From positions 1,419,110 to 1,483,109 of the forward strand of contig NZ_VRSW01000001.1 in NCBI RefSeq assembly GCF_008017445.1: 64,000 nucleotides of DNA, given 5' to 3'. A model generated the notes under the pieces. It searched no databases and was not told where the DNA came from. It worked only from the letters and a program-made list of their open reading frames with translations. The position numbers and the translations under genes were made by a program. The DNA comes from Microbacterium mitrae. Lineage in GTDB: Bacteria; Actinomycetota; Actinomycetes; Actinomycetales; Microbacteriaceae. Positions within the stretch are counted from its first letter, which is position 1, and each line of letters begins with the position of its first letter. Positions 43,657-52,437 of this stretch are shown here, in pieces.

Positions 43657-44738
43657 GAGGCTGCGCCCAGCGCGTCTGCGAGGGTGTCGATGTTGCCGGC
43701 CATCCACTCGACGTAGGTGAGACCGTCAGGGAGCACTTCGGCGAATTCCAGCACCGGAATATTGGCCGCTTCGGCCTCGTCGATAATGCGTTCGGTCTCG
43801 TTGCCGCCGGTCTGCGTATTCGCGATCACAGCAGCAATTCCATCATCTTCAAGTACCTTCAGCGTTTCAAGCAGGGTCGCGGGCGCAACATCCTGCCCCT
43901 CTTCGACAGCCTCAAGGAAGGCGCTCGGCGTGCTGTTGTGCAGGCCCATCAGGTCGGTGAGGCGCAGTGCGACAGGCTCGGTGACCAGAATGTGGGTGTG
44001 CGGCTGGGTGGCAGCGACAGCCGCGATGTCGTCGGTCAGGGTGTCGAGCTCGGCGTGCAGAGCCTCGGCGTTTTGCGCGTAGGTCGCGGCATTTTCGGGG
44101 TCAAGCTCGCCAAGGTGCTCTGCCACGTCTGTTGCGAGGCCAGCGATCACGGCAGGGTCGTACCAGACGTGCTCATTGAATCCGGCGATGTGGTTGTGAC
44201 CCGCGTGGTCGTCGTGCCCGTCGGCCACTTCGGTCTCTTCTGCCGCATCGTCGGTGTCGGCCTCTTCTGTCGCGTCGTCGTGCTCGTGCTCGGCGTGCTC
44301 GGCGGCGGTCTCATCGTCATGCGCGTGCTCGTCGACAACGACATCGTCGTGCTCGTCGTCAACGACATCGTCGTGCTCGTCGTTGCCCGGGTAGTCCGGC
44401 GCGAAGTCGACGGCCTCGATCACCGGCAGGTCATCGCTGGTGATGAGACCGGCGATAAAGCCGTCGTAGCCACCGCCATTGCTCACGACCAGGTCGGCAC
44501 GATTGATGAGTAGCTTGTCTTTTGACGATGGCTCATACTCGTGCGGGTCTTGTGCGGCAGACGAGATCAGCGAGGTCACATCAACGTGCTCGCCGCCGAT
44601 CTGCTCAACGATGCTGCCGTACACGCTCGTCGATGCCACCACCTGAATCTTGCCTTCGGAGGCGGCCGGGGTGGCAGCACAGCCCGCGAGGGTGAGGGCA
44701 GACAGGGCGATCAGTGCGAGTGGTGCGGAACGATGCAT
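43653..44738 (-). CDS. znuA: Zinc ABC transporter substrate-binding lipoprotein
   Basis: This 361-residue lipoprotein (lipobox LAGC, Cys20) is anchored outside the membrane and captures zinc. The cluster A-I helical-backbone fold is seen in VASTSVYGSIVEQIGGEHVDV, DPHEYEPSSKDKLL, the NEHVWYDP ligand loop and TVVTG-like later segments. Between about 120 and 183 lies an unusually long insertion rich in Asp, Glu and His, a metal-sponge loop. A Zur-box-like palindrome overlaps the -35 zone, and TAGGGT lies 6 nt before the ATG. It is the first gene of the operon. Confidence 0.95.
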   Translation of the reverse strand: MHRSAPLALIALSALTLAGCAATPAASEGKIQVVASTSVYGSIVEQIGGEHVDVTSLISSAAQDPHEYEPSSKDKLLINRADLVVSNGGGYDGFIAGLITSDDLPVIEAVDFAPDYPGNDEHDDVVDDEHDDVVVDEHAHDDETAAEHAEHEHDDATEEADTDDAAEETEVADGHDDHAGHNHIAGFNEHVWYDPAVIAGLATDVAEHLGELDPENAATYAQNAEALHAELDTLTDDIAAVAATQPHTHILVTEPVALRLTDLMGLHNSTPSAFLEAVEEGQDVAPATLLETLKVLEDDGIAAVIANTQTGGNETERIIDEAEAANIPVLEFAEVLPDGLTYVEWMAGNIDTLADALGAAS

Positions 44739-44744
44739 TACTCC

Positions 44745-44750
44745 ACCCTA
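44745..44750 (-). promoter_or_regulatory. -10 hexamer TAGGGT, leaderless znuA
   Basis: TAGGGT, 6 nt (GGAGTA), then the znuA ATG. Confidence 0.65.
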
Positions 44751-44757
44751 ACGTTAA

Positions 44758-44772
44758 TGAGAATCGTTATCA
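44758..44772. promoter_or_regulatory. Zur-box-like operator of znuA
   Basis: On the minus strand TGATAACGATTCTCA matches the dyad form TGA-x-AA-xxx-TT-x-TCA known for actinobacterial Zur sites. It lies just upstream of the -10 hexamer, over the expected -35 region. Confidence 0.75.
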
Positions 44773-44870
44773 ACTGCGGTCGATGAGCGCGGGCACGATC
44801 TGCGATTTTCAGCGACTCAATAGTTGCTGCCTCTACAGTGAAGTCGGATCAGGTGAAAAGGGGATACAAA

Positions 44871-45155
44871 ATGACCACTCCGTCCGTCGTTCCGCCGGTG
44901 CTCTATGTTGCGATTCGCACGCGCAACGAAGGCACCGAGATGGCAGCCGAAATTCGCGAACTGCGCGACGGCCGTCAAGCGCTGCTGACCTACTCGTCGC
45001 TTGACCGCCTGCTCGACCTCGCGGGGCCCAATCAGGCGTGGATCGTGATGCGCACCGACGAGCTTGACACCTTGAAGAAGGAACAGCCGTTTGATGTGGT
45101 CATCTTCGACCTCGAGGTACCCGAGATGTACCGCGCGGACGGAGCAATCGCATGA
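44871..45155 (+). CDS. SAV_915-like / SseB-related small protein
   Basis: This 94-residue soluble protein (LYVAIRTRNEGTEMAAEIRE, then a DGRQALLTYSSLDRLLDLAGPNQAWIV core) resembles the SAV_915 family found beside WXG100 and type VII secretion substrates in actinobacteria. It is the first gene of a four-gene operon; the ATG follows AAAAGGGGA. The end overlaps the next gene (ATGA). The family match is moderate and the function unknown. Confidence 0.75.
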   Translation: MTTPSVVPPVLYVAIRTRNEGTEMAAEIRELRDGRQALLTYSSLDRLLDLAGPNQAWIVMRTDELDTLKKEQPFDVVIFDLEVPEMYRADGAIA

Positions 45156-45451
45156 CGCAAATCTCGATGGACCCACAGGTCATGAAGAAGCATGCCGAAG
45201 CACATGAGCTTGTGGCCGAAGAAGCCAAGAAGGCGCTAAGCAAGACGCCGCGGTCAATCGATGCCGGACTCGGTTCTGATGCCGTCGCGACGATTGTCGC
45301 CAAGCTGGTTGACCCTGTCGATGCCGCGTATCGGGTGCATGGCACCCTCGGAGCACTGGTGCGAGGTATCGCGAACGACGCAACCAAGACCGAAGAGGAT
45401 GTCAGCGCGAGCATCTCGCGCCTCGCCGACGAAGTAGAAGACGACAAATGA
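45152..45451 (+). CDS. Small helical WXG100-like partner protein
   Basis: This 99-residue acidic, mostly helical protein (MTQISMDPQVMKKHAEAHEL, then SISRLADEVEDD at the end) has the size and heptad pattern of small ESX/WXG100-like proteins, but no W-x-G. It overlaps both neighbours by ATGA, so it is tightly coupled to the large effector-like protein. A chaperone or co-secreted partner role is inferred. Confidence 0.75.
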   Translation: MTQISMDPQVMKKHAEAHELVAEEAKKALSKTPRSIDAGLGSDAVATIVAKLVDPVDAAYRVHGTLGALVRGIANDATKTEEDVSASISRLADEVEDDK

Positions 45452-46662
45452 GCGTCATCGACACTTTCGTTCCGGGCACTCCTTCGCAGATCAAGGCGGC
45501 GGCCGAACTGCTTGACCCCTCCTTCAAAGGCGTGCTTGAGGTTTCAGAGACCGTAGGCGACGTGGTTCCCACCTCGGTCCGATCGCACTGGTATGGAGCC
45601 TCAGCCGATGCCTACGTTTCGCTCCTGCACGACGTCGGCGATGCCAGCGGCGAGCTGATGAGCTTCGCCGGTGACGGAGCCGAGAAACTGCGCGCCTATG
45701 CCGGGCAGCTGGAGCGCATGCAGAGCGATTTTGCCGGGCACCGCGAGAAGGCCAAGAGCGATGGGCTGTCGGTCTCGGGCGACAAAATTAGCGCGCCGGT
45801 TCCGCCCACCAGCTACGAGGTCACTGACCGGGACGACCCCAACTGGAATGCCTGGCAGCGCTACCAAGACCGCGTTAAGACGTACAACCGTATTGCCGAA
45901 GACGTCGGCTCTTGGTGGGGCGAGTTGGAAGTGTGGGTTCATGAGAACCTCGATGCCTTCGCCGGAACCATCCCCGCTGATAGCGCGTTGACCACGGCTC
46001 TTGAGGCGCTCGGCGAGGCTGGGGCTGATATTCCCAAGGAGTACATCGGCTTTCAGGGTGACCTCTGGAAGGAGAACGCCGAGTTTCTCAAGGGCGAGGG
46101 CGAACGCCTGCGTACGGAGGCCGATGATTGGGTTCGCAAGCTCCGCTCCGGAAACCCCGCGGTGCGTGCAGCCGCCGAGGCGGCGAACCCGCACGCATTG
46201 CGCTGGCAGGCAAGCGAAGTTGAAGAGCTCGCGAGCAAGCTGGGCAAGACGGCGAAGTGGGTGCCCGGGGTCGGCTGGGTCATCGACGGCGTTGACCTGG
46301 TGAAGGCCCTAGAAGGCGACGGATCACCCAGCGCGGTTGGCGTTGAAATTCTTGCCGGAACCGCCGGCGGCATCGTCGGCGGCGCCCTTGTTGGCGCGGG
46401 TCTTGTCGCGGCCGGCATTACCGCCCCGGTGTGGGTGCCGGTAGCGGCGGGCGCTGCGATTGCTATCGGCGTCGGTGCGGGTGCCGTCTGGGCGTATGAG
46501 AGCTGGGTGCCGCAAGATGTGCGCGAGGCAATCGACGCGGGTATGCGCGACGGTTGGGACGCCACCACCGACTTTGCCGAAGATGCCTGGGACAACACCA
46601 CCGAGTTCGTGGGAGATGTCGGGCACGGCATCGGCAAAGCATGGGATGGCTTGTGGAACTAA
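45448..46662 (+). CDS. Putative type VII secretion effector with glycine-zipper domain
   Basis: This 404-residue protein has a helical N-terminal secretion-type domain (about 1-125) with a W-x-G turn in HWYGASADAYVSLL (about 48-61). A helical middle follows (about 150-280). A hydrophobic glycine-zipper stretch (about 295-350, AGTAGGIVGGALVGAGLVAA) comes next, and then an acidic/aromatic tail with repeated DxAWDNTTEF-like words. No enzymatic toxin domain is visible; the zipper could form membrane pores. It overlaps the upstream partner by ATGA and the downstream membrane protein by about 20 bases. Confidence 0.8.
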   Translation: MSVIDTFVPGTPSQIKAAAELLDPSFKGVLEVSETVGDVVPTSVRSHWYGASADAYVSLLHDVGDASGELMSFAGDGAEKLRAYAGQLERMQSDFAGHREKAKSDGLSVSGDKISAPVPPTSYEVTDRDDPNWNAWQRYQDRVKTYNRIAEDVGSWWGELEVWVHENLDAFAGTIPADSALTTALEALGEAGADIPKEYIGFQGDLWKENAEFLKGEGERLRTEADDWVRKLRSGNPAVRAAAEAANPHALRWQASEVEELASKLGKTAKWVPGVGWVIDGVDLVKALEGDGSPSAVGVEILAGTAGGIVGGALVGAGLVAAGITAPVWVPVAAGAAIAIGVGAGAVWAYESWVPQDVREAIDAGMRDGWDATTDFAEDAWDNTTEFVGDVGHGIGKAWDGLWN

Positions 46663-47423
46663 CCGCCACCGAAATCACGATCAGCAACCGCCGGGGTTGG
46701 CATCCGCCAAAGGGCGGTGTCGCTCCCCTCCTCATCGTCGCCGCGATCCTGGCCATCATCGTTACCGCGTGGTTGGGGGCCGTGACGATTGCCACCGGCT
46801 CCGTCGTCGTCGCGCTTTTTGCCGCGAGTGTGCTGGCGCTGATCGGCTTGAGCATCGGCATGCTCATCGCAAAAGTACGAGACACGCGACCGCTCGTCGT
46901 GCGCGCACGCGTCACGGCAGACGGCGTGACGTTTGATGCCGGAACCGGTGCGCGTTCCCTCATGCGTTGGCTGGCGCCCGTCGGCGTTCTGATGCTCGCC
47001 AGCCTCGTTGCGTTGCTTGTGAGCGGCGAGCTCTATGGCGACAGCGGTGAAGCCGTCTTCTCCGGCGTCGGCCGGTTTGGTTCGGTGGCGTTCTTCGCCA
47101 TCGGCGCGGCCATCATCCTGCCCGGAATCCGCGCGTGGCGTGGTTCCGGCGGCGCATCTCTCACCCTCACTCCCACGACTGTGAGCCTCACCCTGCCCCG
47201 CACGGGCGGCAGCGCCGACTGGCCCGCCATCGGCGGTGCGACGTTTGCGGCGGAGCGTGCCAGCGTGCTGGCGAACAGCGGAACCTTCTCCTGGGCGTCA
47301 CGAGACTTGGCGAGCGATCCCGTCGTGCTGACCGAGCTGATCACCTACTACGCCGAAAACCCGGCGGCTCGCGCCACCATCGGCTCTGGCACAATCGCCC
47401 TGCTGCAGTTGGGCAGGTTTTAG
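46641..47423 (+). CDS. Four-helix membrane protein, candidate immunity protein
   Basis: This 260-residue integral membrane protein has hydrophobic segments at about 23-45, 48-68, 98-118 and 136-154. They are followed by a PH-like soluble tail (about 165-260, LTLTPTTVSLTLPRTGGSADWPAIGG). It begins inside the end of the effector-like gene (ATG at 46641; a GTG at 46653 is also possible). The overlap and membrane location suggest it protects the producer from the glycine-zipper protein. This is inference; no immunity family is recognised. Confidence 0.75.
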   Translation: MGWLVELTATEITISNRRGWHPPKGGVAPLLIVAAILAIIVTAWLGAVTIATGSVVVALFAASVLALIGLSIGMLIAKVRDTRPLVVRARVTADGVTFDAGTGARSLMRWLAPVGVLMLASLVALLVSGELYGDSGEAVFSGVGRFGSVAFFAIGAAIILPGIRAWRGSGGASLTLTPTTVSLTLPRTGGSADWPAIGGATFAAERASVLANSGTFSWASRDLASDPVVLTELITYYAENPAARATIGSGTIALLQLGRF

Positions 47424-47452
47424 CTCGACTGCAACAGGGCGACCACCACACA

Positions 47453-49822
47453 TCAGTGGGTCAGCGTGCCGCGGTGACGGCGGCGCATGATCACTCCCAG
47501 CGCGATGGCGAGGGTGGCAAGGATGCTGAACGCTGGAACCATCACCGCACCCGTTGACGCGAGCCCGCCACTGGTTCCGCCACCGCTAGCGGCACCGTCG
47601 GCACCATCTCCACCGCCGGGTTCACCGCTTGGCGTACCCGGTGTGGTTGGCGTTGGCCCGCCGCCGCCACCATCGGTTTCCGCGGAGTCGTAGGGCAGGT
47701 GGGCGATGAAAACGTCACCCGAACCGGCGTTGGTCGTGCCGGTCGGGGCGCCATAGGTCAGCCCGCTGATCCATACCGATCCGGAGGCCGCGAAAAGGTT
47801 GGGGTCATCCCATTCGTCGGCGCCGTCACGCTCGAATGAGCCGAACTGCGTGAGAGCTCCCACGGTGCCCGTCGACGAAATCTCTGCGGTCACAATGTCG
47901 ACGCCGCCAAGCGACTCGACCATCGCTCCGTACGAAACACCGACGACCATGAGCCCACCATCTGCCCCCAGAACACCACCGATCGCGCGGTCGTCGGTGG
48001 TGGTTCCGAACTGCGTCGCCCACTCACGAGTACCTGCCTCATCGAACGCGGCGACGTACATATCGTGGTCACCGAGGTTCGCATCACCCAGTGCACCCTT
48101 GGTGTGGCCAACAACGTAGACCCCGCCTTCGCGGGTGACGGCGGCCCAGGCCTGATCGGTTTCGGCAGTTCCAAACTGCGTCAACCATTCACGTTCGCCC
48201 GTTGGCGAGTACTTCGCGACGTAGGCGTCCACGCCGCCGGCACTGGTTACACCCGGCAGCGCGTTGCCTGCGATGCCTGTGACATACGCGCCGCCGTCGG
48301 GTGCAAGGCTCACGCCCTGGCCCTTGTCTTCACCGGTTGAGCCGAACTGGTCAGCCCACAGCACCTCCCCGTCTTCACCGATGCGCACCAACAGCACGTC
48401 TTTGTCGCCCGTGCTCGGGGTGACGGCAGCGCCGCCGGTATACCCCGCGAGGTACACGCCACCGGCGCCATCGGAGGCAACCGCGTAGGCGCGGTCGGCG
48501 GCATCGGGGTCGCCAAAGCGCGTGATCCATTGCTGCTCACCGTCGCCGCTGAGCGATGCAGCAAAGATCTGATCACTCGAGCCCGGCTCACCGGCATTGT
48601 CAGAGCGCGTGAACCCGGCCACGATAAAGCCTCCGGAACCATTGGGCACAACGCCGTAAGCGCGATCGTTGGCTGGAGTGGCGATGGGAGCGTTCCACAG
48701 CACGGCTCCATCGGCGTCGCGACGCTGCACGATCACGTCCATGCCGCCCGCGTATGCCACGCCGTCAAACGCGTCTGCCACGGTGAAGGCGACGATGGTT
48801 CCGCCGTCTTCAAGCTCAACAATGCCGCTCGCGCGATCGTCTCCCGCGGTACCCAGTAGCTCGGCTTCCCAGGTTGCGGGAGGCGTGGTGCGGAGGTAAC
48901 CGTTGAGATCTTGCACGCCATCACGGAAGGCCGACTGCCACACGCCCCAGTCATGTCCGCCATCAATGACCCGCAGTTCTGCGGTTACACCGGGTGTGCG
49001 GCGGGCCGCCGAATAGACGAGATGTGTGGCCATGTCGAGATCGTGCATGGCATCGGCCGGGTCAGGGTTTGCCCACTCATCATCGCCCACACCGAGGTAG
49101 AGGTGCACGGGCATGGCGGGGTCGAAGCTGGCGAGCGCCGTCTCGTAGGACAACTCTTCGTACCGGGCGTGGTCGTACAGCGCATCGCCGACGCCGTACG
49201 CGCCGTATTCACGCGCCGACGAATCGGCAGGCGGTGCGCCCTGGTACGCGGCGGGGCTCAAAATGAGTCCAGCCGAGAAGGTCTGTTGGTGAGCAAGCGC
49301 AAACCGCAACGCGCCGGCGCCACCCATGGAGTAGCCACCGACCGCACGCGCGTGACGGTCATCAACGGTGCGGTAGTTGTCATCGACGTAGTCAACGAGG
49401 TCGATGGCCAGCGCGGTCTCGACGGCAGCACCCGCGCCTTGATCGCCGGTATATAGCGAGTCGGTGTACCAGTTGCCGCGGCTTGACCAAGGCGAGTCAG
49501 GCATCACGACGATCATCGGTGCGATCTCTCCGTCGGTGATCATTTGGTCAAGGTCACCCTTCACCTGCTGCCACGCCGCCATCGTGTCGCCGCGACCATG
49601 CAGCAGATACAGCGTGGGGTACCGCTCTTCTGACTCGGCGTAGCCGGGCGGGGTGTATATCGCGAAGTCGACGGCTCCCGCGGCGGTATCTGGCGCCTGC
49701 GCCATCATGATCTCCCCTCCTTCAGCGGCGGTCGCTGCTGCCGGTACGGCGAGCACCGACAGGGTCAGGGCGAGGGCGCCAGCGGCGGATAACACCGCGC
49801 GACGCGAACGAGACATAGGCAT
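47453..49822 (-). CDS. Cell-surface esterase with propeller repeats and sorting signal
   Basis: This 789-residue exported protein has a signal peptide (1-32, ending AAATA). A feruloyl-esterase/antigen-85-like hydrolase (about 35-330) has the nucleophile Ser165 in GGYSMGGAGAL and a GHDWGVW histidine. Six or so SBBP-type propeller repeats follow (about 335-700). A Gly/Pro-rich linker leads to a sortase-like tail, LASTG at about 754, then a hydrophobic helix and RRRHRG. It is likely anchored to the wall and acts on ester-linked glycans. The ATG at 49822 has GAGGAG six bases upstream. A LacI-type palindrome precedes the gene. Confidence 0.88.
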   Translation of the reverse strand: MPMSRSRRAVLSAAGALALTLSVLAVPAAATAAEGGEIMMAQAPDTAAGAVDFAIYTPPGYAESEERYPTLYLLHGRGDTMAAWQQVKGDLDQMITDGEIAPMIVVMPDSPWSSRGNWYTDSLYTGDQGAGAAVETALAIDLVDYVDDNYRTVDDRHARAVGGYSMGGAGALRFALAHQQTFSAGLILSPAAYQGAPPADSSAREYGAYGVGDALYDHARYEELSYETALASFDPAMPVHLYLGVGDDEWANPDPADAMHDLDMATHLVYSAARRTPGVTAELRVIDGGHDWGVWQSAFRDGVQDLNGYLRTTPPATWEAELLGTAGDDRASGIVELEDGGTIVAFTVADAFDGVAYAGGMDVIVQRRDADGAVLWNAPIATPANDRAYGVVPNGSGGFIVAGFTRSDNAGEPGSSDQIFAASLSGDGEQQWITRFGDPDAADRAYAVASDGAGGVYLAGYTGGAAVTPSTGDKDVLLVRIGEDGEVLWADQFGSTGEDKGQGVSLAPDGGAYVTGIAGNALPGVTSAGGVDAYVAKYSPTGEREWLTQFGTAETDQAWAAVTREGGVYVVGHTKGALGDANLGDHDMYVAAFDEAGTREWATQFGTTTDDRAIGGVLGADGGLMVVGVSYGAMVESLGGVDIVTAEISSTGTVGALTQFGSFERDGADEWDDPNLFAASGSVWISGLTYGAPTGTTNAGSGDVFIAHLPYDSAETDGGGGGPTPTTPGTPSGEPGGGDGADGAASGGGTSGGLASTGAVMVPAFSILATLAIALGVIMRRRHRGTLTH

Positions 49823-49853
49823 GAAGGCTCCTCTTTGAACCGCACTCGGTAAT

Positions 49854-49869
49854 TTGGAAACGTTTCCAA
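49854..49869. promoter_or_regulatory. LacI-family operator palindrome
   Basis: TTGGAAACGTTTCCAA is a perfect 16-bp dyad with the central CG typical of LacI/CcpA-class sites, 32 bases upstream of the esterase start. It suggests sugar-dependent repression by a regulator encoded outside the window. The rest of the 248-bp gap holds nothing recognisable. Confidence 0.75.
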
Positions 49870-50070
49870 TACTTCTCGAGTACCAGTCTCCCACCCTCGT
49901 GAGAGGCGCGTCAATGGTGCCGCGTGCAGAGGCGGCCGCATGCGCTACTCCTCGGTGACGGTAAACAGCGGGAGCAGATGCCTCGTTCACCGGGATTTTT
50001 TCGGGTTTCGCCATAGTCGTGCCATTCGGCCCCGCGTGGGTTAATCTCCCTCTAACCAAAGGGGGACGCT

Positions 50071-51314
50071 ATGGGAACACAATCTGCGACGGCGACGGTC
50101 TTGAGCGGGCTGCCGGGAGTACGGGCGTGGCAGGAGCCGCTCTACAAACACATCCACGAGCACCCCGAGTTGTCTCACCAAGAGGTCGAGACGGCCAAGA
50201 CTGTTGCGCAGCATCTGCGAGATGCCGGCTTCACGGTGACCGAGAAGGTCGGCGGAACCGGGGTCGTGGGCGTATTGCGCAATGGCGACGGACCGTCGGT
50301 GTTGCTGCGCTCCGAGCTGGACGCGTTGCCCGTGAAAGAAGACACGGGGCTACCGTACGCCAGCACCGCGGTGGCGACGGATCCGCAGGGCAAGACGGTT
50401 CCGGTGGCGCACGCATGCGGACACGATATTCACATCACCTGCCTGCTGGGGGCTTCTCGGCTGATGTCGGACCACACTGAGGCTTGGTCGGGAACCCTCA
50501 TCGCCCTGTTCCAGCCAGCTGAGGAGGTCGGCAACGGCGCCTCGGGAATGGTCGAAGATCACCTCGCTGACATTGTCGGGCACGTTGATGTTGCACTGGC
50601 ACAGCAGGTCTTGCCGTTGGCCGCTGGCACGGTCGGCACGCGCAGCGGCGCCGTGCTCTCGGCTGGGGACACCTTGCGCGTGACGTTGCATGGGCGTGGC
50701 GGGCACGGCGCCAGCCCGCAGGCGACGGTGGATCCGATCGTGATGGCCGCGATGGCGGTCGTGAGGTTGCAGTCGATCGTGTCTCGCGAGATCGCGCCAA
50801 CCGAAACCGCGGTCGTCACCGTCGGCAGCTTCCACGCCGGCGACAAGGGCAATGTGATCCCCGACGACGCCGTGCTCGCCAGACCGTGCTCGACAGCATT
50901 CACGAGATCATCAACAACGAGGCGTCGTCGTCGAACGCTCCGCAACCGCCCGACTTCGTCGCGCTCGACGAGTTTCCCCCGACGATCAACGACGCGGCGA
51001 CGACCGCGACCGTCCGCACGGCCTTCGACGCCTACTTCGGCAACGGTTCCACCGAGCTGGCGTTGCAGACCGCGAGCGAAGACTTCAGCGACATCCCCGA
51101 CGCGCTCGGCGCGCCATATACCTACTGGGGTCTGGGCGGAATCGACCCGGAACAATTTGCCGCGGCCGCGAAAGCGGGGACCATCGAAAAGGACATTCCG
51201 TACAACCATTCACCGAAGTTCGCGCCGGTCATCCAGCCCACTCTCGACGTCGGCACGAGCGCCCTGGTGGTCGCATCCCTCGCCTGGTTGGCGGGGCCGA
51301 ACGCACAAGAATGA
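50071..51314 (+). pseudogene. M20-family amidohydrolase, frameshifted by an internal deletion
   Basis: The first part (50071 to about 50880) reads as a normal M20D amidohydrolase: HPELSHQEVETAK, LRSELDALPVKEDTG, the zinc motif AHACGHDIHI and FQPAEEVGNGASGM. After KGNVIPDDAVL the sequence lacks the expected QLNxRTYDxxTR segment of about 12 residues. It continues in another frame at about 50883 as VLDSIHEIINNE through TASEDFSDIPD to the end at 51314. GTGCTCG stands on both sides of the break, so a deletion between short direct repeats is likely. The gene is probably inactive. The continuing first frame to 51384 is nonsense. Confidence 0.88.
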
Positions 51315-51353
51315 GGGGTCACCGGCGAAAAGGGGTGTTCCTTACGAGGCGCG

Positions 51354-52229
51354 CTACCCCTCGATGGCGTCAAGCAGCGGGTGAAGATGCTTCGTTTCTA
51401 GGGCTGTTCGAGCCTGTCGCGCTGCCGCGGCAAGGCTCTCGTTCAGCGTCGCGCCGGCGATGTGCGCGGCCAAGAACCCAGCCATAAACGCGTCGCCGGC
51501 GCCATTCGTGTCCACGATGTCAACAATCGGCTCGGCTTTTACCCGCGCCGTGGTTCCGTCAACGGCAACGGCAATGGAGCCCTCGGCCCCTAGTGTGCAC
51601 ACGGCGAGGGCCGGGCCGCGCGCGACGCACGAGCGGATCAGCGCCTCGGGGTCATCCGTCGCGTCGCCGTTCATGAACACCACGTCGGCGGCACGCAGAA
51701 ACGGTTCATGAAAATCAGCCATGCCGTCGTAATCGTGCAGGTCAACCCAGATGGTGGGCGGGTGTTCGGCCTCGCGAACGCGGGCGATCAGCAGACGCCC
51801 GGTTTCGGTGAGGTCGATGACGGCATGGTCGGAACCACGAAGCGCGGCAAGCAGTTCGGCTTGCTGGTGCACGGTGGCTGGCGCGGGGGTCGCGAGATAC
51901 AGACTCACCCGTTCGCCGTGGGGCGTCATGAGGTTGAGGTGCCGTTCGGTGCGGTCGGCCTCGTGCACGGTCAATGCGACGCCAGCGCCCCGTAGCGCGT
52001 CGGCGACGCGGCGGCCGTCGCCATCATTCGCGAGCAGTGTGTGCAGCATGGGGTCAACACCCAACGACGTGAGGTGCAGCGCCTTGCCCGCACTGGTTCC
52101 ACCCACCGTGTGCCACGAATCATTGGCAAACTGCATGTGCGGCACGGGCTCGGGCAACCGGTCAAGCATCACCATCTGGTTCCACGATGCCGGCCCAAAA
52201 ACCACGACGCGCGGGGAGGTGTTGTCCAT
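51354..52229 (-). CDS. PfkB family sugar kinase
   Basis: This 291-residue cytosolic ribokinase-type enzyme phosphorylates a sugar or nucleoside. It opens RVVVFGPASWNQMVMLDRLPEPVPH and has the HTVGGTSAGKALHLTSLG substrate loop. The PfkB signature DTNGAGDAFMAGF near the C-terminus contains the catalytic aspartate. The ATG lies 6 nt after TACACT, a leaderless start, and the upstream extension is discarded. Its substrate is not evident from context. Confidence 0.92.
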   Translation of the reverse strand: MDNTSPRVVVFGPASWNQMVMLDRLPEPVPHMQFANDSWHTVGGTSAGKALHLTSLGVDPMLHTLLANDGDGRRVADALRGAGVALTVHEADRTERHLNLMTPHGERVSLYLATPAPATVHQQAELLAALRGSDHAVIDLTETGRLLIARVREAEHPPTIWVDLHDYDGMADFHEPFLRAADVVFMNGDATDDPEALIRSCVARGPALAVCTLGAEGSIAVAVDGTTARVKAEPIVDIVDTNGAGDAFMAGFLAAHIAGATLNESLAAAARQARTALETKHLHPLLDAIEG

Positions 52230-52235
52230 GGCTGG

Positions 52236-52241
52236 AGTGTA
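52236..52241 (-). promoter_or_regulatory. -10 hexamer TACACT, leaderless pfkB-type gene
   Basis: TACACT, 6 nt, then ATG. The remaining gap to 52437 shows no gene or clear repeat. Confidence 0.65.
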
Positions 52242-52437
52242 GCGAAGGGCGGGTGCCCGACGTCGCCCGTGGCAATTCGCGGGCGACGTCACCGTATGCG
52301 AGCAGACTCTCGCCGATTCCAGCCGAAGGGTTGGGCGCACCCCGTGTTTACCGGGATTGATGCCGTCGTTTCAAATCACCTTCGCTCGAGTGATCTCACG
52401 TCGATTGAAGAAGAAGCAACATCAGGGTCGCCTTGCA

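Noticed and set aside
50883..51314. Separate small gene for the M20 C-terminal part
   Set aside because: It is the continuation of the preceding frame after a deletion, not an independent protein.
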